37,010 nucleotides of DNA from JAIRTY01 sp050257395. Its GTDB lineage: Bacteria > Actinomycetota > Actinomycetes > Streptosporangiales > Streptosporangiaceae. The translations under genes and the position numbers were made by a program. The notes under the pieces were generated by a model, which ran no database searches, was not told the origin of the DNA, and saw nothing but the letters and a program-made list of their open reading frames with translations. Positions 1-7,921 of the stretch are shown here, one piece after another. Numbering within the stretch: the first letter of the stretch is position 1; each line of letters begins with the position of its first letter. The stretch lies in contig JBLMWU010000128.1 in NCBI GenBank assembly GCA_050257395.1, forward strand, positions 1 through 37,010. Reading direction: 5' to 3'.

Positions 1-1
1 C

Positions 2-1012
2 CCGGCCACCGGCGGCAACAGCCCGGCCGGCGCCGCGGGCGGCGGGTTCGTCCCGCCCGGCGGCGCCGCTGGCGGGCTGGCGGCGGGGCAGGTCACCCCC
101 GTGCTGCCGGGCGCCGGCATGGCGCCCGGGTCCGCGGGGATGCCGGGGTCGCCGGTCATGCCGGGCGCTCCCGCCGGGCCGGGCGCCCCCGCCGGGGGGC
201 GGAAGCGGCGGCGCTGGCTGGTGGCCGTGCTGGCGACCGTGGTGGCGCTGGGCCTGGCCACCGGCCTGCTGATCTGGGCGCCATGGGTGCCGCCGCCGGT
301 GCTGCGGCCGGCCGGGCTGGCCGCGGGCTCGGCCACCACCAGCTCGGTGTCGTTCCGCTGGTCCGGCCCGGCCACCGGGCCGCTGCCGGACAAGTACCTG
401 ATCCTGCACAACGGGCAGGTGATCGGGTCGGTCCGCGGCACCGTGACCTCCTACCAGATCTCCGGATTGGCCCCGGCCAGCGACTTCGCCTACCAGGTGG
501 CGGCGGAACGGGGCGGCAAGCGGTCCCGGCCGTCCGCCCGGCTGCTGCTGACCACCGTCACCCCGCCGGTGTCGGCGGCCCGGCTGGACGGCGCCTGGAC
601 GGTCACCCTCAAGATCCTCCAGGGCCGCGACACGCTCAGCGGCCACCCGCCGAAGATCTGGACCGAGGGCTGGACCACCAGCCCCAAGTGCCCGTCCGGC
701 CCGTGCAGCGTCAAGCTGACCGGAACCCTCAACGGGCACCCGTTCAAGGCGAACCTCAAGCGGTCCGGCGCGCTGTACCGGGGCACGACCCACGCCGGGG
801 TGATCCCGTGCGGCGGCAGCGGCGGCGTCAGCATCCCGAGCACCTCCACCATGATCTTCAAGATCAGGGTGAGCGACGCGGGCGTGACCGGCAGCGCCTG
901 GACGGCCAGCTCGTGGAAGGGCAGCCTGGTGGTGAACTCCCCCTACGTCAGCTCCGGCAACTACTTCTGCAACGCCTCCACGCTCGTCTTCGCGATGTCC
1001 GCCACCCCGTGA
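2..1012 (+). CDS. Membrane-anchored fibronectin type III protein, 3' part only
   Basis: The frame is open from base 2 of the window, so the true start lies upstream; the GTG at 101 is only an internal candidate. The visible 336 residues begin with a Gly/Pro/Ala-rich linker with MPG-type repeats. A basic stretch (RKRRR) and one hydrophobic helix (about nt 200-290, WLVAVLATVVALGLATGLL) follow. Then comes a fibronectin type III-like domain (about nt 300-580, ending in SGLAPASDFAYQV and TTVTPP) and an extracytoplasmic domain with four cysteines. A low-complexity linker, one membrane helix and an outer sensor-like domain are common at the C-terminus of actinobacterial Ser/Thr kinases and FHA proteins, so the missing N-terminus may be such a domain. 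That is inference. The stop TGA (1010-1012) directly abuts the stop of the convergent gene. Confidence 0.7.
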   Translation, partial: PATGGNSPAGAAGGGFVPPGGAAGGLAAGQVTPVLPGAGMAPGSAGMPGSPVMPGAPAGPGAPAGGRKRRRWLVAVLATVVALGLATGLLIWAPWVPPPVLRPAGLAAGSATTSSVSFRWSGPATGPLPDKYLILHNGQVIGSVRGTVTSYQISGLAPASDFAYQVAAERGGKRSRPSARLLLTTVTPPVSAARLDGAWTVTLKILQGRDTLSGHPPKIWTEGWTTSPKCPSGPCSVKLTGTLNGHPFKANLKRSGALYRGTTHAGVIPCGGSGGVSIPSTSTMIFKIRVSDAGVTGSAWTASSWKGSLVVNSPYVSSGNYFCNASTLVFAMSATP

Positions 1013-2743
1013 TCACGCGGGCGGGGCGGTCAGCAGGCTGAGCTCGCCGGACGCGATGGACACGCTGACGGTGCGCGCGGCGGTGCCCGCGTGCGGGATC
1101 GCGACGCGCAGGTACCCCGAGCTGACATGCCGGGCCACCTGGTAGACCACGTGGCCGGGCAGCCACACCGTGGCCTGCGCGGCCGTCAGCGCGATGGTCA
1201 GCTGGCGGGGCGGCGCTGCGAAGCTGGCGCTCAGGTGCCCCGACGTGATCGCGGCTGTCAGCACCGGTGAGCGCAGCCCGGTCGCGGTCACGTCGGCGCG
1301 GCCCGCGGTGATCCGCAGCGGCCCGGTCACGCCGGTCACCACCACCCGGCCCGACGGCTGGGACAGCGTCGCCGCCGTGCCGCCGGGGACGGCGAGCCGG
1401 TAGTCCTCGCCGCACGGGCTGGCCGCCGCGCACCGGTAGGACAGGGTCAGCAGCCCGGTGCGGTCGAGCTGGGCCTCGCTGACCGGTGCGTGCCCGCGCC
1501 AGTGCAGGGTGCCGGTGAGCGTCACCTGCCCGGCGGTGCTGCTGACGATGGTCAGCTGGCCGGGCACGCCCTGGAAGTCGACCGCGGCGACCCGGCTGAC
1601 GGCGACCGTGACGGGCCTGCTCATCACCTTCGGGCCGGGCGGGTCCGGACGGCCCGCCGCCCCCAGGCCGGCCAGGCCGCCCGGGACCACCCCGGCCGCC
1701 ACCAGGGCCACCGCCACCACGATCGTGATCATCAGCGCCACCAGCGCGGCGACCGGCACCCGCCGGGTGCGCGGCGGCGGCCCGGGCGGCCGGATCCGGA
1801 TGGGCTCGGTCTGCCGGATCGGTTCCCGTTCCCGGGCGGGGCGCCGCTGCGGGAGCGGCTCCGGCTGCCGGATCAGCGGGTACGGCGCGGCCTGCTGCGG
1901 CGAGCCGTCCTCGTGGTGCCAGGTCTCCGCGTGCTGCCGCGCGCCCTGGTGGTCGCCGGCTTCCCCGTGCCGCGGGGCATCCTGCGGAGGGTGCCCGTTC
2001 TGCTCAGGCCGGGCATGCTGGTGAGCCCGGGCTTCGCCGGGATGGCGGGCGCCCCCGGGGCGGCGCGGGAGCGGGGCGGCCGGCGGGACGGCGCCGGTCG
2101 GCGGCGGGACTGCGGCCTGCGGCGGCACCGGCGGCGCAGGCTCGGGCGGCTGGGCCCGCGGCGGGGACGGCGCCGGCGCCGGAGCCGGCGCTGGCGGGAG
2201 GAACGACGGCGCCTGGCCCGGCGGCCCGGATGGTGGCGGAGACGCGGCCGGCGCCGACCGCTGGAACCATGCGCTCGGCCGGGCCGCGGGAGCCATCGCC
2301 GCTGACGGCTCGGAGGGCTCCCGCGCCGGCAACGGCGCCGGCACCGTAACCGGCGGCCGCAACGGCTGAGCCGGCGCGGCCGTGACCGTCCCGGCCCCCG
2401 GTCCCGCGGACACCCCGGCCAGGACCGGCTCCCCGGGGCCCGCCTGTCCGCCGATCGCCAGCCCGAACCTGGCCACGTCGGCGGCCAGTTCGGCGACGGT
2501 CGCGGCGGCCGGGTCCCCGGTGCGGGTGAACCCGGTGTTGGTCTCGTGGCACCACCCGCAGTCCCACATCTGGTGCCACTGCTGGGCCGCGGCCACGTGG
2601 CTGACCAGGCCGCATACTGAGCAGCGCCGCAGGAACCAGGACCGGCTGCACTGACAGCAGCGCCAGTACCCGGGGCCCAGGTCCGATGCCTCACTCGGCC
2701 GCCGGCACTCCGGGCAGGGCACTTCCATGGCCTTCGCGTCCAC
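1013..2743 (-). CDS. Zinc-ribbon, Pro-rich, membrane-anchored protein with DUF4097-like beta repeats
   Basis: This 576-residue protein has three parts. Residues 1-65 hold several Cys pairs (CPEC, CCQC, CSVC, CGWC), reading as tandem zinc ribbons. Residues about 140-335 are Pro/Ala/Arg-rich and disordered, with a QPEPLPQR/RQTEPIRI-type repeat. One hydrophobic helix (VAALVALMITIVVAVALVAAGVV) follows. The C-terminal 200 residues are repetitive beta-strand sequence (VTLTGTL, VVVTGVTGPLRITAGRADVTATGL), like DUF4097/putative adhesin beta-helices. The ribbons would be cytoplasmic and the beta domain outside. GTG at 2743 gives the longest protein; an ATG five codons later (2728) is equally possible. 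The gene ends tail-to-tail, without a gap, on the fibronectin III gene. I cannot assign a function; a signalling or envelope-stress role is only a guess. Confidence 0.75.
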   Translation of the reverse strand: MDAKAMEVPCPECRRPSEASDLGPGYWRCCQCSRSWFLRRCSVCGLVSHVAAAQQWHQMWDCGWCHETNTGFTRTGDPAAATVAELAADVARFGLAIGGQAGPGEPVLAGVSAGPGAGTVTAAPAQPLRPPVTVPAPLPAREPSEPSAAMAPAARPSAWFQRSAPAASPPPSGPPGQAPSFLPPAPAPAPAPSPPRAQPPEPAPPVPPQAAVPPPTGAVPPAAPLPRRPGGARHPGEARAHQHARPEQNGHPPQDAPRHGEAGDHQGARQHAETWHHEDGSPQQAAPYPLIRQPEPLPQRRPAREREPIRQTEPIRIRPPGPPPRTRRVPVAALVALMITIVVAVALVAAGVVPGGLAGLGAAGRPDPPGPKVMSRPVTVAVSRVAAVDFQGVPGQLTIVSSTAGQVTLTGTLHWRGHAPVSEAQLDRTGLLTLSYRCAAASPCGEDYRLAVPGGTAATLSQPSGRVVVTGVTGPLRITAGRADVTATGLRSPVLTAAITSGHLSASFAAPPRQLTIALTAAQATVWLPGHVVYQVARHVSSGYLRVAIPHAGTAARTVSVSIASGELSLLTAPPA

Positions 2744-2893
2744 GAACCGGATGCTGTCATCCCACGGCCCGGATCGCCCCGGCGGCGGGGACGCCGTAAC
2801 CCTTCCCTAATACTCTGCCGCCCCGGTCCCGGGCGCTCCCCCGGGCCGGGCCGGCACGGGCGGCTGCCCGCCAGAGCGGGTACAAGGCTGAAG

Positions 2894-5092
2894 ATGAGCA
2901 TCAGCAACGGCGCCGGGCAGGAGCCCGGCTGGGACCGGCTGCAGATGGTCCCCGGCCGGGTGACCCCCGAGGGGTCGCCGTTCCCGCCGATCGGCGAGTA
3001 CGGGTTCCTGTCCGACTGCGAGACCACCGCCCTGGTGGCGCCCAGCGGCAACGTGGAGTGGCTGTGCCTGCCGCGGCTGGACTCACCCAGCGTGTTCGGG
3101 GCGATCCTGGACCGCGCGGCGGGCGGGTTCCGGCTCGGCCCGGAAGGCGTGACCGTCCCGGCCGCCCGGCGGTACATCCCGGGCACCATGGTGCTGGAAA
3201 CCAGCTGGGGCACCCCGGCCGGCTGGCTGATCGTGCAGGATGCGCTGCTCATGGGCCCGTGGCACCACGAAGGCGAGCTGTCGCGCACCCACCGCCGGAC
3301 CCCCACCGACTACGACGCCGCCCACGTCCTGCTGCGGACCGTGCGCTGCGTGACCGGCCAGGTGCAGGTGACCTTCGACTGCGAGCCGGTCTTCGGCTAC
3401 GGGCGGCACCGGGGCACCTGGACCCACTCGGGCGAGGCCTACCATCAGGGCGTCTGCCGGGCGCCCGACCCGGACATCGGGGTCTGGCTGACGCTCACCA
3501 CCGACATGCGGCTGGGTTTCGAGCACGGCCGGGCGATGGCCCGGACGCTGATGCACGAGGGCGAGACCCGCTTCTGCGCCCTGTCCTGGAGCGAGCACGG
3601 CCCGCCCGGGACCTACGAGGAGGCCAAGCGCCGCCTCGACTGGACCGCCCACCACTGGCAGCACTGGCTCGCCCGGGGCCGGTTCCCCGACCATCCGTGG
3701 AGCCGCTACCTGCAGCGCAGCGCCCTCACCCTGAAGGGGCTGACCTTCGCCCCCTCCGGCGCGCTGGTGGCGGCGGCCACCACCTCGCTGCCCGAGCTGG
3801 CGCACGGCGAGCGGAACTGGGACTACCGCTACTGCTGGCTGCGCGACTCCGCGTTCACGCTGTGGAGCCTGTACACGCTCGGCTTCGACTGGGAGGCGGG
3901 GGACTTCTTCTGGTTCCTGTCCGACCTGGCCCAGCGCGACGACGAGCTGCAGGTCATGTACGGGGTGGACGGTGAGCGGGACCTGCCCGAGCAGATCCTG
4001 GACCAGCTGACCGGCTACGACGGCGCCTACCCGGTGCGGATCGGCAACGCCGCCCACGCGCAGCGCCAGCACGACCTGTGGGGCACCGTGCTGCAGTCGA
4101 TCCGCATCCGGCTGGGCAGCTGGAGCCGCCTGGACGACCAGATCTGGGCGGTGGTCAAACGCCAGGTCGGCTGCGTGCTCACGTACTGGCGGGAACCGGA
4201 CTACGGCTTGTGGGAGATGCGCGGCCCGGCCCGGCACTTCACCTACTCCAAGCTGATGTGCTGGTCAGCCGCCCAGCAGGGCGCCGACGCCGCGGCGGCC
4301 CGCGGTGAGGAGACGCTGGCCAAGGCCTGGCGCGAGGAAGCCGGGCGGATCCGCGAAGACATCCTGGCGCACGGGGTGGACGAGCGCGGGGTGTTCGTCC
4401 AGCACTACGGCAGCACCGCGCTGGACGCCTCGCTGCTGCTGCTCCCGCTGATCGGGTTCCTGCCGCGCGGCGACCCCCGCATCCGGGCCACGGTCCTGGC
4501 CATCGCCGACGAGCTGACCCTGGACGGGCTCGTGCGGCGCTACGACACCGGGCAGACCGACGACGGCCTGCCGCACGGGGAGGGCTCGTTCACGATCTGC
4601 TCGTTCCTGCTCGTGTCCGCCCTGTGCGAGATCGGGGAGACCGGGCGGGCCCAGCAGCTGTGCGAGAAGCTGCTGTCGCTGGCCAGCCCGCTGGACCTGT
4701 ACGCGGAGGAGATCGACCCGCGCACCGGCCGGCAGATGGGCAACTTCCCGCAGGCGTTCACCCACCTCGCCCTGATCAGCGCCGTCGTCCACGTGATCCA
4801 GGCGCAGCAGTCCCCCGACCCCCCGACGGCATTAGTGATGGCGGTGAGCCGGTATGGCCATGCATCTCCCGCTCGAGGACGTCCGCGTCATCGACCTGAC
4901 GGTCGCCCGGGCCGGGCCTACCTGCGTTCGCCAGCTCGCGGACTGGGGGGCCGACGTGATCCGGGTGGAGCCGCCGGCCGGGACCGGCTCCGGGGACCCG
5001 GCCGGGTACGGCCGCCACGACAGCGACTTCCAGCAGCTCCACCGCAACAAGCGGTCGCTGTCGCTGAACCTGAAGGCGCCCGGCGGCCATGA
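2894..5092 (+). CDS. GH15 family glucoamylase/trehalase-like hydrolase (3' end probably frameshifted)
   Basis: Glycoside hydrolase family 15 protein, predicted to release glucose from alpha-glucans or trehalose; the substrate cannot be read from sequence. The N-terminus (IGEYGFLSDCETTALV, then GNVEWLCLPRLDSPSVF) is the usual beta-sandwich start. The (alpha/alpha)6 barrel contains ERNWDYRYCWLRDS, the acid motif DYGLWEMRG (E441) and the base motif LPHGEGSF (E563). No signal peptide is visible, so it is probably cytosolic. The frame continues to 5092, but the last 85 or so residues are Arg/Pro-rich and overlap the next gene by 239 bases. Removing one C from the C-runs at 4811-4825 would end the protein at a TAG at 4833-4835 (646 aa), the family's usual size, 18 bases before the next ATG. 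The real end is therefore probably near 4835. Confidence 0.88.
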   Translation: MSISNGAGQEPGWDRLQMVPGRVTPEGSPFPPIGEYGFLSDCETTALVAPSGNVEWLCLPRLDSPSVFGAILDRAAGGFRLGPEGVTVPAARRYIPGTMVLETSWGTPAGWLIVQDALLMGPWHHEGELSRTHRRTPTDYDAAHVLLRTVRCVTGQVQVTFDCEPVFGYGRHRGTWTHSGEAYHQGVCRAPDPDIGVWLTLTTDMRLGFEHGRAMARTLMHEGETRFCALSWSEHGPPGTYEEAKRRLDWTAHHWQHWLARGRFPDHPWSRYLQRSALTLKGLTFAPSGALVAAATTSLPELAHGERNWDYRYCWLRDSAFTLWSLYTLGFDWEAGDFFWFLSDLAQRDDELQVMYGVDGERDLPEQILDQLTGYDGAYPVRIGNAAHAQRQHDLWGTVLQSIRIRLGSWSRLDDQIWAVVKRQVGCVLTYWREPDYGLWEMRGPARHFTYSKLMCWSAAQQGADAAAARGEETLAKAWREEAGRIREDILAHGVDERGVFVQHYGSTALDASLLLLPLIGFLPRGDPRIRATVLAIADELTLDGLVRRYDTGQTDDGLPHGEGSFTICSFLLVSALCEIGETGRAQQLCEKLLSLASPLDLYAEEIDPRTGRQMGNFPQAFTHLALISAVVHVIQAQQSPDPPTALVMAVSRYGHASPARGRPRHRPDGRPGRAYLRSPARGLGGRRDPGGAAGRDRLRGPGRVRPPRQRLPAAPPQQAVAVAEPEGARRP

Positions 5093-6038
5093 GGTGCTGA
5101 TGCGGCTGGTGGACACCGCGGACGTGCTCATCGAGAACATGCGGCCGCCGGTCAAGGACCGGCTGGGTTTCGGCTACGCCACCGTGCACGCAAGGAACCC
5201 GCGGCTGGTGTACGGGTCGATCTCCGGCTTCGGCCAGGACGGCCCGTACGCCGGCCGGGGCGGCGTGGACCAGATCGCCCAGGGCATGGGCGGCCTGATG
5301 AGCGTGACCGGGCAGCCGGGCAGCGGGCCGCTGCGGGTGGGCATCCCCGTGTCCGACCTGGCCGCCGGCCTATACCTGGCCATCGGCGTGCTCGCCGCCC
5401 TGCACGACCGGGAGCGCACCGGGACCGGCCGCTGGGTGCAGACCTCGCTGCTGGAAGCGATGATCGCGATGATGGACTTCCAGGCGGCCCGGTGGACCGT
5501 GGACGGGGAGGTGCCGGGCCAGGCGGGCAACCACCATCCGATGGGTGTGCCGATGGGCTGCTTCGCCTCGGCCGACGGCCACGTCAACATCGGCGGCCCG
5601 GCCGGGCGGCTGCTGCGGCGGCTGTGCGAGGTGATCGGCCTGCCGGGCCTGCCCGACGACCCGCGGTTCGACACGGCCGCCAAGCGCTCGGCGAACCGGG
5701 AGGAGTTCAACGCGCTGGTCGGCGAGCGGCTGCGCACCCGGACCACGGCCGAATGGGTGGCGGCGCTGAACGAGGCGGGGGTGCCGTGCGGGCCGGTCTA
5801 CCGGATGGACGAGGTGTTCGCCGACCCGCAGGTGCGGCACCTGGGCATGACCGCCCCGGTGGAGCACCCGGCGCTGGGGCGGCTGGATATCCTCCGCAAC
5901 GCGGTCCGGATGACCGGGGCGCCGGCCTCGGTGCGGGCACCGAGCCCGGGCCTTGGCGGCCACACCGATGAGGTACTCACCGAGCTGGGCTACCCGCCCG
6001 CGGAGGTCGCCGCCCTCCGCGGGCAGGGCGTGATCTGA
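4854..6038 (+). CDS. Family III (CaiB/BaiF) CoA-transferase
   Basis: CaiB/BaiF proteins move CoA between carboxylic acids through an aspartyl-CoA thioester. The 394-residue length is normal. Motifs in order: the N-terminal LEDVRVIDLT, DWGADVIRVEPP, RNKRSLSLNLK, DVLIENMRP, GFGQDGPYAGRGGVDQIAQ, then RVGIPVSDLAAG, where D168 matches the catalytic Asp (D169 of Oxalobacter formyl-CoA transferase). The ATG at 4854 has GGTGAG upstream; a second ATG two codons later is possible. Nine bases separate it from the crotonase-fold gene, so the two are co-transcribed and probably handle the same acyl-CoA. The specific substrate is unknown. Confidence 0.93.
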   Translation: MAMHLPLEDVRVIDLTVARAGPTCVRQLADWGADVIRVEPPAGTGSGDPAGYGRHDSDFQQLHRNKRSLSLNLKAPGGHEVLMRLVDTADVLIENMRPPVKDRLGFGYATVHARNPRLVYGSISGFGQDGPYAGRGGVDQIAQGMGGLMSVTGQPGSGPLRVGIPVSDLAAGLYLAIGVLAALHDRERTGTGRWVQTSLLEAMIAMMDFQAARWTVDGEVPGQAGNHHPMGVPMGCFASADGHVNIGGPAGRLLRRLCEVIGLPGLPDDPRFDTAAKRSANREEFNALVGERLRTRTTAEWVAALNEAGVPCGPVYRMDEVFADPQVRHLGMTAPVEHPALGRLDILRNAVRMTGAPASVRAPSPGLGGHTDEVLTELGYPPAEVAALRGQGVI

Positions 6039-6047
6039 GAGGAAGCG

Positions 6048-6866
6048 ATGACAGCGACTCCGGCTTCCCTCCGCGACACCGGCACCAGCCAGCTGTTCGC
6101 CGAGGTGGACGGCGGCGTCGCCGTCGTCACCTTCAGCAACCCCGCCAAGCACAACGCGCTGACCGCGGCCATGCGCGACGCCCTGCCCGGCCTGCTGGCC
6201 GCGCTGCAGGCCGACGGCGGCGTGCGGGTCGTGGTGCTGACCGGCGCCGGGGACAAGGCGTTCATCTCCGGCGCCGACATCTCCGAGTTCGGCGAGCGGC
6301 GCACCGACCCGGCCGCCCGGGCGGACTACGACGCCTCCTGGGAACGGGCCAACCGGGCCTGGCAGGCCCTGGACAAGCCGGTCATCGCCATGATCCGCGG
6401 CTACTGCATCGGCGGCGGCCTGCTCACCGCCCTGCAGGCCGACATCCGGATCGCGTCGGAGGACAGCCAGTTCGGTGTGCCGGCCGCCCGGCTCGGGCTG
6501 GGCTACCGCTTCCCCGGCGTGACCGCCCTGACGGAGCTGGCCGGCCCCGCCCGGGCCGCGGAGATCCTCTTCTCCGCGCGCCGGTTCCCGGCGGCCGAGG
6601 CGCTGCGGATGGGCCTGGTCAACCGGGTCGTCCCAGCCGCGGACCTGCGGGCTGAGGTGATGAGCCTGGCCGCGGACATCGCCCGCAACGCGCCGCTCAC
6701 CGTCGCCGCGTGCAAGGCGGCGATCCGCGAGGCCGGCCGGCCCGCGGGCCAGCGGGACCTGACCCGGGTGGAGGCCATGGTCGAGGCCTGCTTCCGGTCC
6801 GAGGACTACCGGGAGGGCCAGCGCGCCTTTGCCGAGAAACGCCCGCCGGCCTTCACCGGCCGCTGA
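6048..6866 (+). CDS. Enoyl-CoA hydratase/isomerase (crotonase) family protein lacking both catalytic glutamates
   Basis: A 272-residue crotonase-superfamily protein, with GAGGAAGC as ribosome site seven bases from the ATG. Both oxyanion-hole segments are present: FISGADISEF (residues 72-81) and GYCIGGGL (118-125). The two glutamates of hydratases are absent: the position of rat E144 is L126 (GGGLLTAL instead of GGGCELAM), and that of E164 is A146 (FGVPAARLG instead of FGQPEILLG). It should therefore bind and polarise an acyl-CoA thioester, but probably does not hydrate by the standard mechanism. Isomerase, hydrolase or ring-opening chemistry is possible. The upstream CoA-transferase and downstream hydrolase remnant suggest an acyl-CoA degradation operon. 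Confidence 0.9.
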   Translation: MTATPASLRDTGTSQLFAEVDGGVAVVTFSNPAKHNALTAAMRDALPGLLAALQADGGVRVVVLTGAGDKAFISGADISEFGERRTDPAARADYDASWERANRAWQALDKPVIAMIRGYCIGGGLLTALQADIRIASEDSQFGVPAARLGLGYRFPGVTALTELAGPARAAEILFSARRFPAAEALRMGLVNRVVPAADLRAEVMSLAADIARNAPLTVAACKAAIREAGRPAGQRDLTRVEAMVEACFRSEDYREGQRAFAEKRPPAFTGR

Positions 6867-6868
6867 CG

Positions 6869-7224
6869 GTGACCGCCGTTCTCCTCGTCCACGGCGGGCT
6901 GTGGGAGGACATGGACGCGGCCCGGTTCTGGCGGGCCACCGGCATCGAGGCCGGGCTGCGGCGCCCCGCAGACCATCGACGCCCTGCCCGGCGGGCAGAG
7001 CCGCGCTGCGTCGCCGACCGGGAACTCGCCGCCCTGGTCATGCCCGCCGCCGTCCTGCCCTCAGCCCTGCCGAACCCAGCCCACCAGCGCCGCACTGCCA
7101 GCGCGCTGCCGCGCCTCATCCCCCGAATGCGCGAACTGCCCGGCTGCCCGGAGCCACCCGCTCCGCCTTCCCCCTCCACCGGGACCAGTTCCTGAACACG
7201 ATCGCTGGCCTCACCGCAGCCTGA
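6869..7224 (+). pseudogene. Remnant of an alpha/beta hydrolase gene
   Basis: A GTG at 6869, two bases after the crotonase stop, opens with VTAVLLVHGGLWEDMDAA. This is a textbook alpha/beta-hydrolase first strand and oxyanion loop (LVHGG). After about 30 codons the sequence loses the fold: there is no nucleophile GxSxG. Further on, RELAALVMPAAVLPS and LPRLIPRMRELPG look like the C-terminal cap and last-strand region. The final part (SAFPLHRDQFLNTIAGLTAA, stop 7222-7224) is readable only in another frame. So the two ends survive in different frames and the middle, roughly 150 residues, is deleted. What is seen is the LVHGG motif and the frame breaks; the reconstruction of the parent gene is inference. 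Confidence 0.6.
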
Positions 7225-7267
7225 CAAGACGGCGCGACCATTGCTCTTCCCAACTCCTCGGGACCTG

Positions 7268-7287
7268 CTTCTGGCACAAGCCAGAGG
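7268..7287. terminator. Hairpin between the converging caiB operon and Rhs operon
   Basis: CTTCTGGC, loop ACAA, GCCAGAGG: an eight-pair stem with one wobble when read on the plus strand and one mismatch on the minus strand. There is no T-run. It lies 44 bases after the hydrolase remnant and 149 bases after the last minus-strand immunity candidate, so it could end transcription from either side. Confidence 0.4.
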
Positions 7288-7435
7288 ACAGAGCAAGAGC
7301 GGTCTGATGACAAAGCTGCGCCCAACTCTGCCTCGATACGTGCAGTTTCCATCAGTGATCCCGGAAGCTTCCCAACGGATAGTGATCTTGAGTTCCCGGC
7401 ACAGAGCCGTTCCTAGTATTTGCGGGAGGACGGAC

Positions 7436-7822
7436 TCAGAACAGGAGGACGATCTGAACCATAGCAGGAAAGGATACGTCGTCGACCAGGATCGAAAGTG
7501 GCCCACCGTGGCCGAGGCCCAGGATCTCAAGCTTAAAACCGTCATCTGCATCGTGCAGAACGATTACGCCATGAACGAGACGGATTGATCCCTTGTACAT
7601 CACCAGGGGAAGTGGTGCAGTCGGTTCACCTCTCCAAATCTCAAATTCGACGTCGCCTTCAACCGACGGCAGCACCGCGAACAGCACGGAATCAACGCCC
7701 GCGCTCACGCGGGATACTGAGGGATCCCAGTCCTCGTGTGTTTCTTTGCTCTCCACATCGCGCAAGAAGACGCATCCGTGATCCACCGGAGCCGTCAGCG
7801 CCCGGATCTGCCCACCCATCAT
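7436..7822 (-). CDS. Second immunity candidate downstream of the Rhs toxin, hypothetical protein
   Basis: A 128-residue soluble protein of unrecognised family. It is acidic and strand-rich (HGCVFLRDVESKE, DSVLFAVLPSVEGDVEFEIWRGEP, SIRLVHGVIVLHDADDGFKLEILGLGHGG), without signal peptide or membrane helix. It starts at ATG 7822 (another ATG one codon later), 99 bases after the 201-residue gene and on the same strand. Local G+C is about 55 percent (counted on 7321-7380: 33/60), far below the flanks. A plus-strand frame covers part of the same DNA, but its product (many Arg/Ser, no fold-like pattern) is less protein-like. Position at the tail of an Rhs operon and shared base composition suggest immunity, either cognate or left from an earlier toxin tip. 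No motif proves this. Confidence 0.6.
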   Translation of the reverse strand: MMGGQIRALTAPVDHGCVFLRDVESKETHEDWDPSVSRVSAGVDSVLFAVLPSVEGDVEFEIWRGEPTAPLPLVMYKGSIRLVHGVIVLHDADDGFKLEILGLGHGGPLSILVDDVSFPAMVQIVLLF

Positions 7823-7921
7823 CAGTCATCACTTCTCGTGCGAGCACGCCACCCGCAGGTAGGGACCGCCCTCTGGGACAGGCAGCAATCCGGACCATCG
7901 ATGCGACAGCTTAGCCTGTCT

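Noticed and set aside
1873..3306. Minus-strand frame of 477 codons
   Set aside because: Overlaps the zinc-ribbon gene and the start of the GH15 gene in a wrong frame; low-complexity Arg/Pro product.
7241..7588. Plus-strand frame of 115 codons
   Set aside because: Partly antisense to the second immunity candidate; its product looks less like a protein and it is not on the Rhs operon strand. Not excluded beyond doubt.
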